Below are positions 34,055 through 42,681 of a stretch of DNA of 64,000 nucleotides, piece by piece. The DNA comes from Prado023 sp963774745 (GTDB lineage Bacteria > Actinomycetota > Actinomycetes > S36-B12 > CAIYMF01). Where the stretch lies: assembly GCA_963774745.1 (NCBI GenBank), contig CAVZGE010000010.1:1-64000 (forward strand), read 5' to 3'. The first letter of the stretch is position 1; each line of letters opens with the position of its first letter. The notes under the pieces were generated by a model. The model saw only the letters and a list, made by a program, of their open reading frames with translations. It did not search any database and was not told the origin of the DNA. The translations under genes and the position numbers were made by a program.

Positions 34055-34593
34055 GCGTGCCCAGCGCGGGGGCGGCCCCCGCCCGGACCTCATCCGAGGG
34101 ACTCGTCGTGGACCGGCTGCGCTGGTGGGACCTCGACGAGGTGCTGGCCCTCGAGCGGCAGCTGTTCGTCGAGGGGTCGTGGACCGCCGGCCAGTTCTGG
34201 TCCGAGCTGGCCCGCGTCCCGGAGTCGCGCTGGTACGTCGTGGCCCGCCGGGGACCCCGGATCGTCGGGTACGCCGGGGTGTTCGTGGTCGTCCCGGAGG
34301 CAGATGTCCAGACCGTCGCCGTCGCCCTCGAGGAGCAGGGGCGCGGGACGGGCCGGATCCTGCTCGAGGCGTTGGTCGAGCGGGCCGTGGCTCGCGGGGC
34401 CGGTGTGCTGCGCCTGGAGGTGCGGGCCGACAACGCCGCGGCCCTCGGGCTGTACCGGGCGATGGGGTTCACGGCCGACGGCCGTCGCCGCGACTACTAC
34501 GGCCGCGGCCACGATGCGGTGCTGATGTCGCTGCGGATCCCGGTCGCGGCCGGCGATGGCGGCACCGGCGAGCCCCTGGGGGGTGGGGCCTGA
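34051..34593 (+). CDS. rimI: Ribosomal protein S18-alanine N-acetyltransferase
   Basis: GNAT-family acetyltransferase, 180 aa. The GTG at 34051 overlaps the tsaB stop. The acetyl-CoA loop is QGRGTGRILLEALVERA at about 110, followed by LEVRADNAAALGLYRAMGF, the RimI-type C-terminus. About 17 low-complexity residues precede the fold. The tsaB-rimI-tsaD order supports this assignment; a broader protein-N-terminal acetylation role is possible. Confidence 0.92.
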   Translation: MSVPSAGAAPARTSSEGLVVDRLRWWDLDEVLALERQLFVEGSWTAGQFWSELARVPESRWYVVARRGPRIVGYAGVFVVVPEADVQTVAVALEEQGRGTGRILLEALVERAVARGAGVLRLEVRADNAAALGLYRAMGFTADGRRRDYYGRGHDAVLMSLRIPVAAGDGGTGEPLGGGA

Positions 34594-35639
34594 TGGCCGA
34601 CGAGCCCGTGGTGCTGGGCATCGAGACCTCGTGCGACGAGACCGGGGTCGGGATCGTGCGCGGGCGGACCCTGCTCGCCGACGTCGTCGCCTCCAGCGTC
34701 GAGGAGCATGCCCGGTTCGGGGGGGTCGTGCCGGAGGTGGCCAGCCGGGCGCACCTCGAGGCGATGGTGCCCACGCTGGAGGCCGCCTGCCAGCGGGCCG
34801 GTGTGCGACTGGCCGACATCGACGCCGTGGCGGTGACCGCGGGACCCGGCCTGGCCGGTGCGCTCCTGGTGGGGGTCTCGGCGGCCAAGGCGCTGTCCCT
34901 GTCGCTGGGTGTGCCCCTGCATGGGGTCAACCACCTCGCGGCCCACGTCGCCGTCGACGTCCTCGAGCATGGTCCGCTGGCCGAGCCGACGATCGCGCTG
35001 CTGGTCTCCGGCGGGCACTCGTCGCTGCTGCTCGTCCCGGACGTGACCAGCGACGTGCGCCCGCTGGGGTCCACGATCGACGACGCGGCAGGGGAGGCCT
35101 TCGACAAGGTCGCGCGGGTCCTGGGCCTGCCCTTCCCCGGCGGCCCGCACATCGACCGGGTCGCCGCCGGCGGGGACCGGGCATTCGTGACCTTCCCCCG
35201 AGGGCTGACCGCCGGGAAGGACCTGGCCCGCCACCGGTTCGACTTCTCGTTCTCCGGGCTCAAGACCGCCGTCGCCCGATGGGTGGAGGCCAGGGAGGCC
35301 GAGGGCGACCCGGTACCCGTGGCCGATGTCGCCGCCGCCTTCCAGGAGGCCGTGGTCGACGTGCTGACCCGCAAGGCGATCGACGCCTGCCGGGAGCACG
35401 GCGTGCCCGACCTGCAGATCGGGGGCGGGGTGGCAGCCAACTCCCGGCTGCGGGCACTGGCGGCTGCGCGCTGCGAGTCCGCGGGGATCCGGCTGCGGAT
35501 CCCGCGCCCCGGGTTGTGCACCGACAACGGCGCGATGGTTGCCGCCCTCGGCGCCGAGGTGGTCGCCCGCGGGCTGCCGGCCTCGCGGCTGGACCTCCCC
35601 GCGGACTCCTCCCTGCCCGTGGACGTGGTGCGGGTGTGA
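34593..35639 (+). CDS. tsaD: tRNA t6A transferase TsaD
   Basis: Transfers the threonylcarbamoyl group to A37 of tRNA, 348 aa. VLGIETSCDETGVGIV opens the ASKHA fold. His114 and His118 in NHLAAH are metal ligands, and SGGHSSLLLV, DDAAGEAFDKVARVLGLPFP and GGGVAANSRLR complete the signature. The ATG at 34593 shares one base with the rimI stop. The last gene of the tsaE-tsaB-rimI-tsaD unit. Confidence 0.97.
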   Translation: MADEPVVLGIETSCDETGVGIVRGRTLLADVVASSVEEHARFGGVVPEVASRAHLEAMVPTLEAACQRAGVRLADIDAVAVTAGPGLAGALLVGVSAAKALSLSLGVPLHGVNHLAAHVAVDVLEHGPLAEPTIALLVSGGHSSLLLVPDVTSDVRPLGSTIDDAAGEAFDKVARVLGLPFPGGPHIDRVAAGGDRAFVTFPRGLTAGKDLARHRFDFSFSGLKTAVARWVEAREAEGDPVPVADVAAAFQEAVVDVLTRKAIDACREHGVPDLQIGGGVAANSRLRALAAARCESAGIRLRIPRPGLCTDNGAMVAALGAEVVARGLPASRLDLPADSSLPVDVVRV

Positions 35640-38008
35640 CCGCGACCCAGGCGCCCCCCTCGGCACCGGCACTGGTCCCGCCGGAGCGGACCGTGTCGTC
35701 GGTCGCCGCCGACGGCGTGGCCTACCTGGTCCACTGGCTGGTCATCCTGCTGCTGCTGGGCCAGGCGGTCACGTCCATCCTGCGGCCACCGGAGGGGGTC
35801 CTGGCCGTCGGCGTCGTCACGGGGCTCATCTGCCTGCTCTGGGCGACCTTCTGCCTGGGCCTGGGGATCCTGCGCGGGAAGCGACCGGACGGCACCGACC
35901 GTCCTCCGCCCGGCTGGCTGGGCGTCATCACCGCGGCGGGGTGCCTCATCTCCCTGGAGGTGGTGCGCGCCGGCACCGGGTTGAGCGGACCCTGGCCGGC
36001 GCAGCTCCTGGTGGCGGGCCTGTTCGTGGCGTCCGTGACGGCGTGGGCCGGCCCCCTGGCCGGTGGGATCTCGGCGATCGTCCTGGGCGTCCTGGTCCTG
36101 GTCGTGCCCCTCGAGGATGCGACCGGGGACGGGGACACGCTCCTGCGCACCTCCCTGGCGACGGCGGTGCCGGCGATCGCCCTGGTCGCGGCCGGGTTCT
36201 CGGTTGCCCTGGCCCTGGGAGCCCTGGGCCGGGCGGCCCGGGGACTGCAGCGGAACCTGGACGTGCGCCACGAGGTCCTGGTCCGGGAGCAGGCGGTCCG
36301 TGAGGCGGCCCACGTTGCCTCTGAGGTGGAGCGCTCGCTGCACGACACTGCCCTGAACACCCTGGAGACCATCAGCGCCCACGGCGACCACCTGGACCCG
36401 GCAGTCGTCGCCGAACGCTGCCGCGCGGACCATGCCCAGCTGTCCGGGTGGCGTCAACGGGCCGACCTCGCGGACCTGGCCGCTGTAATGGAGCGGTTGT
36501 CGGCGCACGCCCAGCGACTGGGGCTGGAGCTCGAGTCGGCCCTGGTGATCGATCCGGGAGCCGCGGGTCGTGCCCCAGGTGCGGGACCTCCGGCCGTGCC
36601 GGCCCCGGTCCTGGCGGCCCTGGCCGGTGCCGGCCGGGAGGCCCTGACCAACGTGGCCAAGCACTCGGGCGTCGCCGGTGCCACGCTGCTCGTGCGTCAT
36701 GACCGCGCTGGGGTGCAGGTCTTCGTCGCCGACGAGGGAGTCGGCGCGCAGGGCGCCAGCGCCGGGTTCGGGGTGTCCCGCTCGATCCGGGAGCGGATGG
36801 AGTCGGTCGGCGGCGAGGCACTCACCGGTCCCGGACCGGCGGGCCGCGGGACCGTCGTCCTGCTCGAGTGGCGGCGCAAGCAGCCGTCGGGTCTGGAGCT
36901 GGGCTCGGACCTCCTGCTGGGAACGGCGCGCATCGTGCTCATGGTCGCGACGTTCCTCGCGGGGACGGCCAGCGCCCTGATCGTCCTGGGATGGCCCGCG
37001 TACTCCCGGCCGTGGCTGGCCCTGGCCGGTGCCGTCGCCCCGGTGATCGTCGCGGCGGTCGCCGCCGAGCGGGCCCGCAACGGCTTCCGGGTCGGCGCCA
37101 GCCAGATCGTGGCAGCGTGCGCCACCTACGTCCTCGTGGGTGCCGTGGCCCTGCTGGCCGACCCCTACTGCGCCTCCCTGCTCGGGGAGGGGGTCATGCT
37201 CGATGCACGGGCTCCGATGATGGCCGTGATCCTGCTGCTCGCCCCGCGCCCCGGGGTGCTGGCCGCGATCGTCGCCACGGTCGGGGCGGCCCACTTCGGG
37301 GCGGCCCTGGCGTGGTCCGACCGGTGGGTGCTGTGCGGCCCGGACACCGCCGAGGCGGGGGTCTACGTGGTGGCGGTCCTCGGCGCCTCGTGGCTGTTCG
37401 TGGAGCGCATCGACCGGCTGACCACCGAGCTGGCGCAGGCGCGCGAACAGGCGGCGGCGGCCCAGGTCCGGATCGGGGCCCAGCTGTCGGTCCGGGCGGA
37501 GGAGGAGGCGTGGGTCGCCGACACCCTCGCCTCCGCCCAGGGCCTGCTCGACGACATCGCCCGGGGGCGGCGGGATCCCCGGGAGCCGGGGACGCGAGCC
37601 GACTGTGCCTCCGAGGCGGAGTTCCTCAGGGCCCTGCTCGCCGTCAGCCGGGCCCCCATGGCCCTGCGCCGGCCCGCCCGGATCTGGCTGCGACTGCTGC
37701 ATGCGCACTCGTGCCGGATCCAGCTGCGTGGTGCCTTCGCCGACGCGGAGGTCCCGCCCCGGACGGTCGGCGAGATCGGCGGCGTGATCGACATGCTCTG
37801 CACCCAGGCCCCGGGAGCCGACGTCACCCTGTCGGCGTGGTCGGACCCCACGCCGTCCATCGTGCTGTCGGCGACCGGGCCGGCGGTCGTCGGCGCGGGC
37901 CGGGCCTTGAGCGGCCGCATCGATCGCTTCGCCGCGAGCGCCTGGCGGGACGTGAGCCCCGAGGGGATCACGGTGGAGTGGCAGTGGGCGACCGCGGTGT
38001 CGGGGTAG
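35636..38008 (+). CDS. Histidine kinase with two membrane domains flanking a LiaS/NarX-type core
   Basis: A 790-aa sensor. An N-terminal membrane domain (about 25-200, five or six helices) leads to a HisKA_3-type dimerisation helix with His236-Asp237 (SLHDTALNTLETI). The ATPase part has the N box REALTNVAKHSG (about 335-346), VADEGVGAQG and GRGTVVLLEW. Instead of ending there, the protein continues with a second membrane domain (about 425-600), a coiled coil (TTELAQAREQAAAAQVRIGA) and a further soluble domain of about 170 residues that I do not recognise. GTG 35636 overlaps the tsaD stop. A response regulator follows 27 bases downstream. This layout is unusual; a fusion of a kinase with a second, degenerate kinase-like protein is one reading. 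Confidence 0.82.
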   Translation: MTATQAPPSAPALVPPERTVSSVAADGVAYLVHWLVILLLLGQAVTSILRPPEGVLAVGVVTGLICLLWATFCLGLGILRGKRPDGTDRPPPGWLGVITAAGCLISLEVVRAGTGLSGPWPAQLLVAGLFVASVTAWAGPLAGGISAIVLGVLVLVVPLEDATGDGDTLLRTSLATAVPAIALVAAGFSVALALGALGRAARGLQRNLDVRHEVLVREQAVREAAHVASEVERSLHDTALNTLETISAHGDHLDPAVVAERCRADHAQLSGWRQRADLADLAAVMERLSAHAQRLGLELESALVIDPGAAGRAPGAGPPAVPAPVLAALAGAGREALTNVAKHSGVAGATLLVRHDRAGVQVFVADEGVGAQGASAGFGVSRSIRERMESVGGEALTGPGPAGRGTVVLLEWRRKQPSGLELGSDLLLGTARIVLMVATFLAGTASALIVLGWPAYSRPWLALAGAVAPVIVAAVAAERARNGFRVGASQIVAACATYVLVGAVALLADPYCASLLGEGVMLDARAPMMAVILLLAPRPGVLAAIVATVGAAHFGAALAWSDRWVLCGPDTAEAGVYVVAVLGASWLFVERIDRLTTELAQAREQAAAAQVRIGAQLSVRAEEEAWVADTLASAQGLLDDIARGRRDPREPGTRADCASEAEFLRALLAVSRAPMALRRPARIWLRLLHAHSCRIQLRGAFADAEVPPRTVGEIGGVIDMLCTQAPGADVTLSAWSDPTPSIVLSATGPAVVGAGRALSGRIDRFAASAWRDVSPEGITVEWQWATAVSG

Positions 38009-38035
38009 GCGTGCGGTTGGGGTACATTTCGGCCC

Positions 38036-38701
38036 ATGGGTGGATTCATCCGGGTGGTCATCCTCGATGACCATGCGCTCTTCCACCAGGCGCTGATGTC
38101 CTGGTTGCAGTCGCAGGGACCCAGCATCGAGGTCGTGTATGCCGGCGCGGAGGTCGAGTGGGCCCTGTCCGCGGCCGCGGACAGTGACGTGGTCCTGCTC
38201 GACCTCGACCTGGGTGCGGACGCACCACCGCTGCCCAGCCTGGTCGCCGGATTCCGGGATGCGGGCTGCCAGGTGCTCATCGTCAGCGCCCTGGGCAGTC
38301 CGCGGGTCGTCCGGCAGGGGTTGGCCGCCGGTGCCCTGGGCTACATGTCCAAGCGCGAGGACCCGGCCGCACTCCTCGACGCGATCGAGGCGGTCGCCTC
38401 GGGAGAGGGCTTCCTCACCCCGGAGATGGCCTCGATCCTTGCCGAGTCCCCGCAGGATGTGCCGAGCCTGAGCATCCAGGAGCTGTCCGCGCTGCGGTTC
38501 TACGCGTCCGGGCTGAAGCTGGACTCCGTGGCCCGCCGGATGAATGTGAGCCCAGCCACGGCCAAGGAGTACCTCGATCGCGTGCGCGCGAAGTACGCCC
38601 AGGCACATCGCGACGTCCACACGAAGTCCGACATGCGGCGGGCAGCCGTCGAGGACGGGTTCCTTGCCGTCGAGCCGGGCACGGAGACCGCTTCCCGGTG
38701 A
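38036..38701 (+). CDS. Response regulator with divergent LuxR-like HTH
   Basis: A 221-aa regulator. The receiver domain (1-120) has the acidic pair Asp11/Asp12, phospho-acceptor Asp56 in VVLLDLDLG and Lys106 in YMSKRED. The C-terminal HTH (about 145-205) has ELSALRFYASGLKLDSVARR and NVSPATAKEYLDRVRAKYAQ, which departs from normal LuxR sequences (KEYLDR in place of KTHV). TACATT (38023-38028) ends 7 bases before the ATG, so it may have its own leaderless promoter. It is the natural partner of the kinase upstream; its targets may be the secreted proteins downstream. Confidence 0.88.
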   Translation: MGGFIRVVILDDHALFHQALMSWLQSQGPSIEVVYAGAEVEWALSAAADSDVVLLDLDLGADAPPLPSLVAGFRDAGCQVLIVSALGSPRVVRQGLAAGALGYMSKREDPAALLDAIEAVASGEGFLTPEMASILAESPQDVPSLSIQELSALRFYASGLKLDSVARRMNVSPATAKEYLDRVRAKYAQAHRDVHTKSDMRRAAVEDGFLAVEPGTETASR

Positions 38702-39048
38702 ACCGGCCCGTTGTCGCCGCGGCGCTGCTCACGGCGGCCGCGACCGGCGCGGTCGTCCTGGTTCTCGCCGAGTGGGTGCAGCCGGTCCCGGAGGCGACCC
38801 CGGCCCATGTCTGCGTGGCTGTGGCCGACCTCCAGGACGCCCTGGACCTGTCCTCCGTGGGTGATCAGGCGGTCCTCCGGGCGCGCGCGGCCCACGTGGC
38901 CGACCTGCTCCGCGCGCCGTCGCGAGCCGACCTCCCCGGGTCGAGGCCGGTCGCCCGGCGGATGGTGGCCGTGCTGGGTGACCCAGGTGCGACGGTCTCC
39001 GACCTGGCGACGGCCATCGGGCCGATCGTCCGGGAGTGCCGGGGCTGA
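38698..39048 (+). CDS. Small exported or membrane-anchored protein, unknown
   Basis: 116 aa. An N-terminal hydrophobic segment (VAAALLTAAATGAVVLVLAE, about 5-25) is followed by a soluble helical region with Cys39 and a second Cys near the end (VRECRG). It starts at a GTG overlapping the response-regulator stop by 4 bases, so it is co-expressed with the two-component system. I do not recognise a family; an accessory or sensing partner is a possibility only. Confidence 0.7.
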   Translation: MNRPVVAAALLTAAATGAVVLVLAEWVQPVPEATPAHVCVAVADLQDALDLSSVGDQAVLRARAAHVADLLRAPSRADLPGSRPVARRMVAVLGDPGATVSDLATAIGPIVRECRG

Positions 39049-39163
39049 GCCCGCGAAGCCCCCGGGCCGACAGCGCGGAACCGCCGGACCGCAGGCTGCC
39101 CCACTTGCCGGCGCGTCGGGCACGACGCACGATGGAGCGGACCTGGGATGTGAGGGGGTGCGG

Positions 39164-40739
39164 ATGCGCGGTGCGCGCGGGCCGATCGGTCGCCGGACGC
39201 CGGCCCTCCTGGCGTTCCTCCTGGTGGTCCTGGGGATCGTGGGGGTGCCGACCCCGGCCTCGGCCGAGCTCGTGGGGTCGGTGTCCGGCACGGTCCGGGC
39301 CGCAGGCGTGCCGCTGGCCAACGCATGGGTCGACGTTGATGCCGGTGACCCCCACCGGCGACTGGGCCGGCCGGTCCGCCCGGACCACGACCGACCAGGA
39401 CGGTCGGTACGAGTTCGGCGAGCTGTACGCCTTCCACGTCAAGATCCAGGTGCGGGCTCCGTCGTTCAGCCGCCTGGCCAGCACGTACTGGCCGGATGCC
39501 TATTCGTTCGCGACCGCCGGGACGCTGCGCGTGGCCGCGTCCGGCTCGACGGCCGACGTGGACCTGCCCGTGGGTGGATCCATCAGCGGTCGGGTGGTCG
39601 ACGCCCGCAGCGGTGCCCCGATCCTCGGGGCCCGGGTCCTGGCCCACGTGGACGCCCCGCCCGGGTGGGAGCCGGTCGGCTCGGCGGGCCTGGCCCCGGG
39701 GCCGGGGCAGTTCGTGATCGACGGGGTGCCGCCGGTCCCGGTCGCCCTGGAGGCGCGGGCCGGGCCGGGGAGCAACCACCTCGGGCAGTGGTATGCCGGG
39801 GTGGGCTCCTTCGGTGCCGCGCAGCGGGTCCAGCCGGGGACCTCGGGCCTGGTCATCGCGCTGCCCGAGGGCGGCCAGGTCAGCGGAGTCGTGCGCGATG
39901 ACCTGGGTGGCGCGGTCCCCGGGGCAGCCGTCACGATCGTGGGGTGCCCGGGCCTGTGCCCGATGTCCACCCGTGCCGACGACTCGGGGGCCTACCGGAT
40001 CAACGGGATCCCCGCCGGGCCCGGCCTTCGCGCCTACGCGGATGCCGCTGCGGCCGGCCTCCTGGGTGGGTGGTACACCGCGCCCGGCCAGTCCGGTGAC
40101 AGCACCTTCGACCTCGGATCGGGCCAGGAGCTGGGCGACGTCGACTTCGCCCTCACCGCTGGGGCGCTCGCCTTCGGCCGGGTCCTGGACGCGCAGACCG
40201 GGGAGCCGATCAGCGGGGTGTCGGTCGAGCTGGTGGATGTCGGCGACTCGTTGAACTCCTACGTCTCGCAGGGGGTAGACGGGCTGGGCGGGCGGCCGCC
40301 GGAGCCGACGGCGGACCCGATGGCGCCAAGCCCGGGCGCCGAACCGACCGCGACCCCGAGCGTGGCGGGCCCAGGACACCCGCCCCGGCCGTCCGTCCCG
40401 GTGGCGGACCTCGTGATCGGTCCCGTCCCGCCGGGGGAGTACTCGGTGATCATCTACCCGGGCAGCGACAACGCGGACTACGTGCCCGTCGAGCTCGCGG
40501 GGAGCTCCGGGCTCGACGGCCCGGGCCTGCTCGACCTCGCCCGTGCCGAACGCGTCGAGTTCACCGTGAGCCTGGCCCGCCCGCGGATGCCCCGGGCCGC
40601 CGGCGCGCCCACCGCCAGGGCTGGGCCGGCCCGGCAGGTGGGCACCCAGCCCGAGCCGCCCGGGTCAGCGGGGTGGCCCGGCCTCTTCGGTGGGTTCCTC
40701 GTGGCCGCCGACGCCGGGTTCCTGCGGCTGCGGGCCTGA
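39164..40739 (+). pseudogene. Secreted protein with carboxypeptidase-regulatory/Cna-B-like repeats, frameshifted as read
   Basis: A signal peptide (MRGARGPIGRRTPALLAFLL through PTPASA) is in one frame up to about 39350; the rest of the protein is in the next frame to 40739. One extra C in the C5 run at 39349-39353 separates them; removing it gives DAGDPTGDWAGRSARTTTDQ. The mature part has several beta-sandwich repeats of the pattern GSISGRVVDARSGAPILGAR ... DGVPPVPVALEA, GQVSGVVRDDLGGAVPGAAV and LAFGRVLDAQTGEPISGVSV, typical of carboxypeptidase-regulatory-like domains. The repaired length is 524 aa. RBS GAGGGGG precedes ATG 39164. Role unknown; surface or secreted structural protein. The 3' end overlaps the convergent gene by 75 bp. 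Confidence 0.75.
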
Positions 40740-42002
40740 GCTCTGGACGCGTTCGACGACCAGGGCCAGGGGGCCCGCGTCGGTCCGGGTGAGCACCAGC
40801 GTGGCGGTCGGGCCGTCGCCGCGCAGGCGCAGGGCCGCGCGCAGCTCCTCGGGGACGACGTTGATCCCGCGCTTCTTGATGATGACGTCGCCGTACCCGT
40901 GGGTGCGCAGCCAGGCGCGCAGCGGCTTGCGCCCGAACGGCACCTCGGCCAGCACGGCGAAGGCTGCGCCGAGCACGCCCCGGACGGGGCGGGGTGTCGA
41001 GGGCGATGTAGGCGATCCGGGGGTCGAGCAGGTGCCCGTCCAGCCGCGCGGCCAGCACCGACACGAGCCCCGCCCGGATCACCGCCGGGTCGGGCTCGAC
41101 GAGCCAGCCCGACACCGGGCCCAGGGGTGGGGCGGGGATCCCGTCGAGGTCGTCGAGGGTCTGCGCGGCGGGTGACCCGGTGCCGATCCCCTCAGCATCG
41201 GGTCCGGCTGCCAGCACGGTGGCCACGCGGGTCGCCCGGCCATCGCGCAACGGGCCCCACCAGACCCCGGCCTCGACGAGGTCACCGCCGACGCTGGTCC
41301 ACTCGGTCTGCGTGCCGCTGGGCAGGGCGGCATGGTCGATCCCCGGTGCGACCTTCGCCCCCGTCGCGGGGACCCGCTGGGCGAGCGAGCGCACCCACGA
41401 CCAGGGCGGTGACCACGACTCCGGGGCCAGGGTGCGGGATCCGGCGCTGCGCCGCGCCGGGTCCACGAAGCATCCCAGGCCAGCGGCCGGGGTGGGATCG
41501 TTCCACGGCGCCGTCATGGTGCACACGTCACCGGCCAGCGTGGTCAGGACGAGGTCGAGGTCGCGAGCCGTCGCGGTCAGCGCCCACAGCGCCTCGGGGT
41601 CGCGGTCGACGGCGATGACCCGCAGCCCTGCGCCGGCCATGGCCAGCGCGTCGCTGCCGTGCCGCACCCGAGGTCGGCGACGACCTCGACCCCCGCGCGG
41701 GCGAACCGGGCCGCGTGCCGGGCCGCAACCGCCGGGCGGGTGGCCTGCTCCAGCCCGTCCGGGGTCCACCAGCGGGGCGGTCCGGGGAAGCGCGTGGCCG
41801 CCCGCGTGCGCAACCGCGCCTGGGTGGCCGCTGCTGCGACGACCTCGGGACGACCCCTCCAGCGCGGATCGGATCGGGCCCGGCTGAGCGCGGTCATGGC
41901 GGTGGCCGGGTCGTAGGGCATCAGCGACTCCACGAGGTGCCGGCCCTCGGCCGTCAGCAGGGCGTCGCTGGTCGTGGCGTCCACCCCCGCATTGTCGACC
42001 AC
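40665..42002 (-). pseudogene. THUMP-like class I methyltransferase, two frameshifts as read
   Basis: An SAM-dependent methyltransferase-like protein spread over two frames, which alternate because of two indels. The first part (from the GTG at 42002) has VVADLGCGT; one base missing near 41657-41658 breaks it, and restoring it gives LGCGTGSDALAMAGAGLRVIAVD, the SAM-binding motif I. The middle frame carries FVDPARRSAGSR, like the DPxR motif of this family. An extra base in the run at 40986-40989 moves the last part (RPVRGVLGAAFAVLAEVPFG, then HGYGDVIIKKRGINVVPEEL) to another frame ending at 40665. The C-terminal THUMP-like domain with IIKKRG is the hallmark of the mycobacterial THUMP-like family. 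Target unknown. Confidence 0.75.
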
Positions 42003-42130
42003 ATGCCGCTACGGCGGACGCCAGCGGGTCGTGGCCGACTCCGCGGGGCTCCGCCCGGGTCGCCGCCGCGACGTCGGCGCCCCGGGTCACGCGCTGCTCC
42101 TGATGCCAGTCGCGCCCGTGGACGGGGTGC

Positions 42131-42155
42131 TGGCACTCGTGTGCACCGAGTGCCA
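42131..42155 (+). promoter_or_regulatory. CIRCE element 1 (HrcA operator)
   Basis: TGGCACTC, 9-nt spacer, GAGTGCCA: a perfect inverted repeat with the CIRCE spacing. It lies upstream of a -10-like TAGTGT (42164-42169). HrcA itself is not in the window. Confidence 0.92.
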
Positions 42156-42175
42156 AAGGGTGTTAGTGTTCCGTC

Positions 42176-42200
42176 TGGCACTCAAGCAAAGAGAGTGCCA
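42176..42200 (+). promoter_or_regulatory. CIRCE element 2 (HrcA operator)
   Basis: TGGCACTC, 9-nt spacer, GAGTGCCA again, with one more matching flanking pair (C42175/G42201). Its centre is 45 bp from that of the first CIRCE. The pair brackets the groES promoter, so HrcA binding should block it. Confidence 0.92.
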
Positions 42201-42296
42201 GCAGCGACGCAGGTCGTCCCGGCACCGCGACGACGGAACGCACCGGCTGCGCAGCACACATCCGTTCCTGCGAACCCCCTCAAGGGAGGTCAGACC

Positions 42297-42593
42297 GTGG
42301 CACAGATCAAGCCACTCGAGGACCGCATCCTCGTTCAGCCCCTCGACGCCGAGCAGACCACGGCGTCGGGCCTCGTCATCCCGGACACAGCCAAGGAGAA
42401 GCCCCAGGAGGGCAAGGTCCTGGCTGTCGGCCCGGGCCGCTTCGACGATGCCGGCACCAGCCGCATCCCGCTGGACGTGAAGGTCGATGACGTCGTCATC
42501 TACTCGAAGTACGGCGGCACCGAGATCAAGTACAACGGCGAGGAGTACCTGCTCCTGTCGGCCCGCGATGTCCTCGCGGTAGTCGAGAAGTAG
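42297..42593 (+). CDS. groES: Co-chaperonin GroES
   Basis: Lid of the GroEL chamber, 98 aa. GTG 42297 follows AAGGGAGGT by six bases and gives MAQIKPLEDRILVQPLDAEQ. The mobile loop region TTASGLVIPDTAKEKPQEGK and GGTEIKYNGEEYLLLSARDV are conserved. Two CIRCE operators lie upstream. groEL1 follows after 88 bases. Confidence 0.98.
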   Translation: MAQIKPLEDRILVQPLDAEQTTASGLVIPDTAKEKPQEGKVLAVGPGRFDDAGTSRIPLDVKVDDVVIYSKYGGTEIKYNGEEYLLLSARDVLAVVEK

Positions 42594-42608
42594 CCGAAGC
42601 CAAGCGCA

Positions 42609-42646
42609 TCGAGCCCCGGTTCCGGATCGTCGGGGCCGGGGCTCGA
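42609..42646 (+). other. Hairpin between groES and groEL1
   Basis: TCGAGCCCCGG (42609-42619) pairs with CCGGGGCTCGA (42636-42646), a perfect 11-bp stem with a 16-nt loop, in the 88-base gap. It may act as a partial terminator or RNA-processing site that changes the GroES:GroEL ratio. Confidence 0.55.
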
Positions 42647-42681
42647 CGCATCGCACAGACGAGAAGAGCAGAGAAGCACAT

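Noticed and set aside
34051..34101. RimI start further upstream (frame open from 32797)
   Set aside because: The upstream frame is antiphase tsaE and tsaB sequence; the GTG overlapping the tsaB stop fits the coupled operon.
34469..38620. 1383-codon open frame on the minus strand
   Set aside because: It is the antisense shadow of tsaD, the kinase and the regulator. It has no recognisable domains and its composition is that of a high-GC reverse frame.
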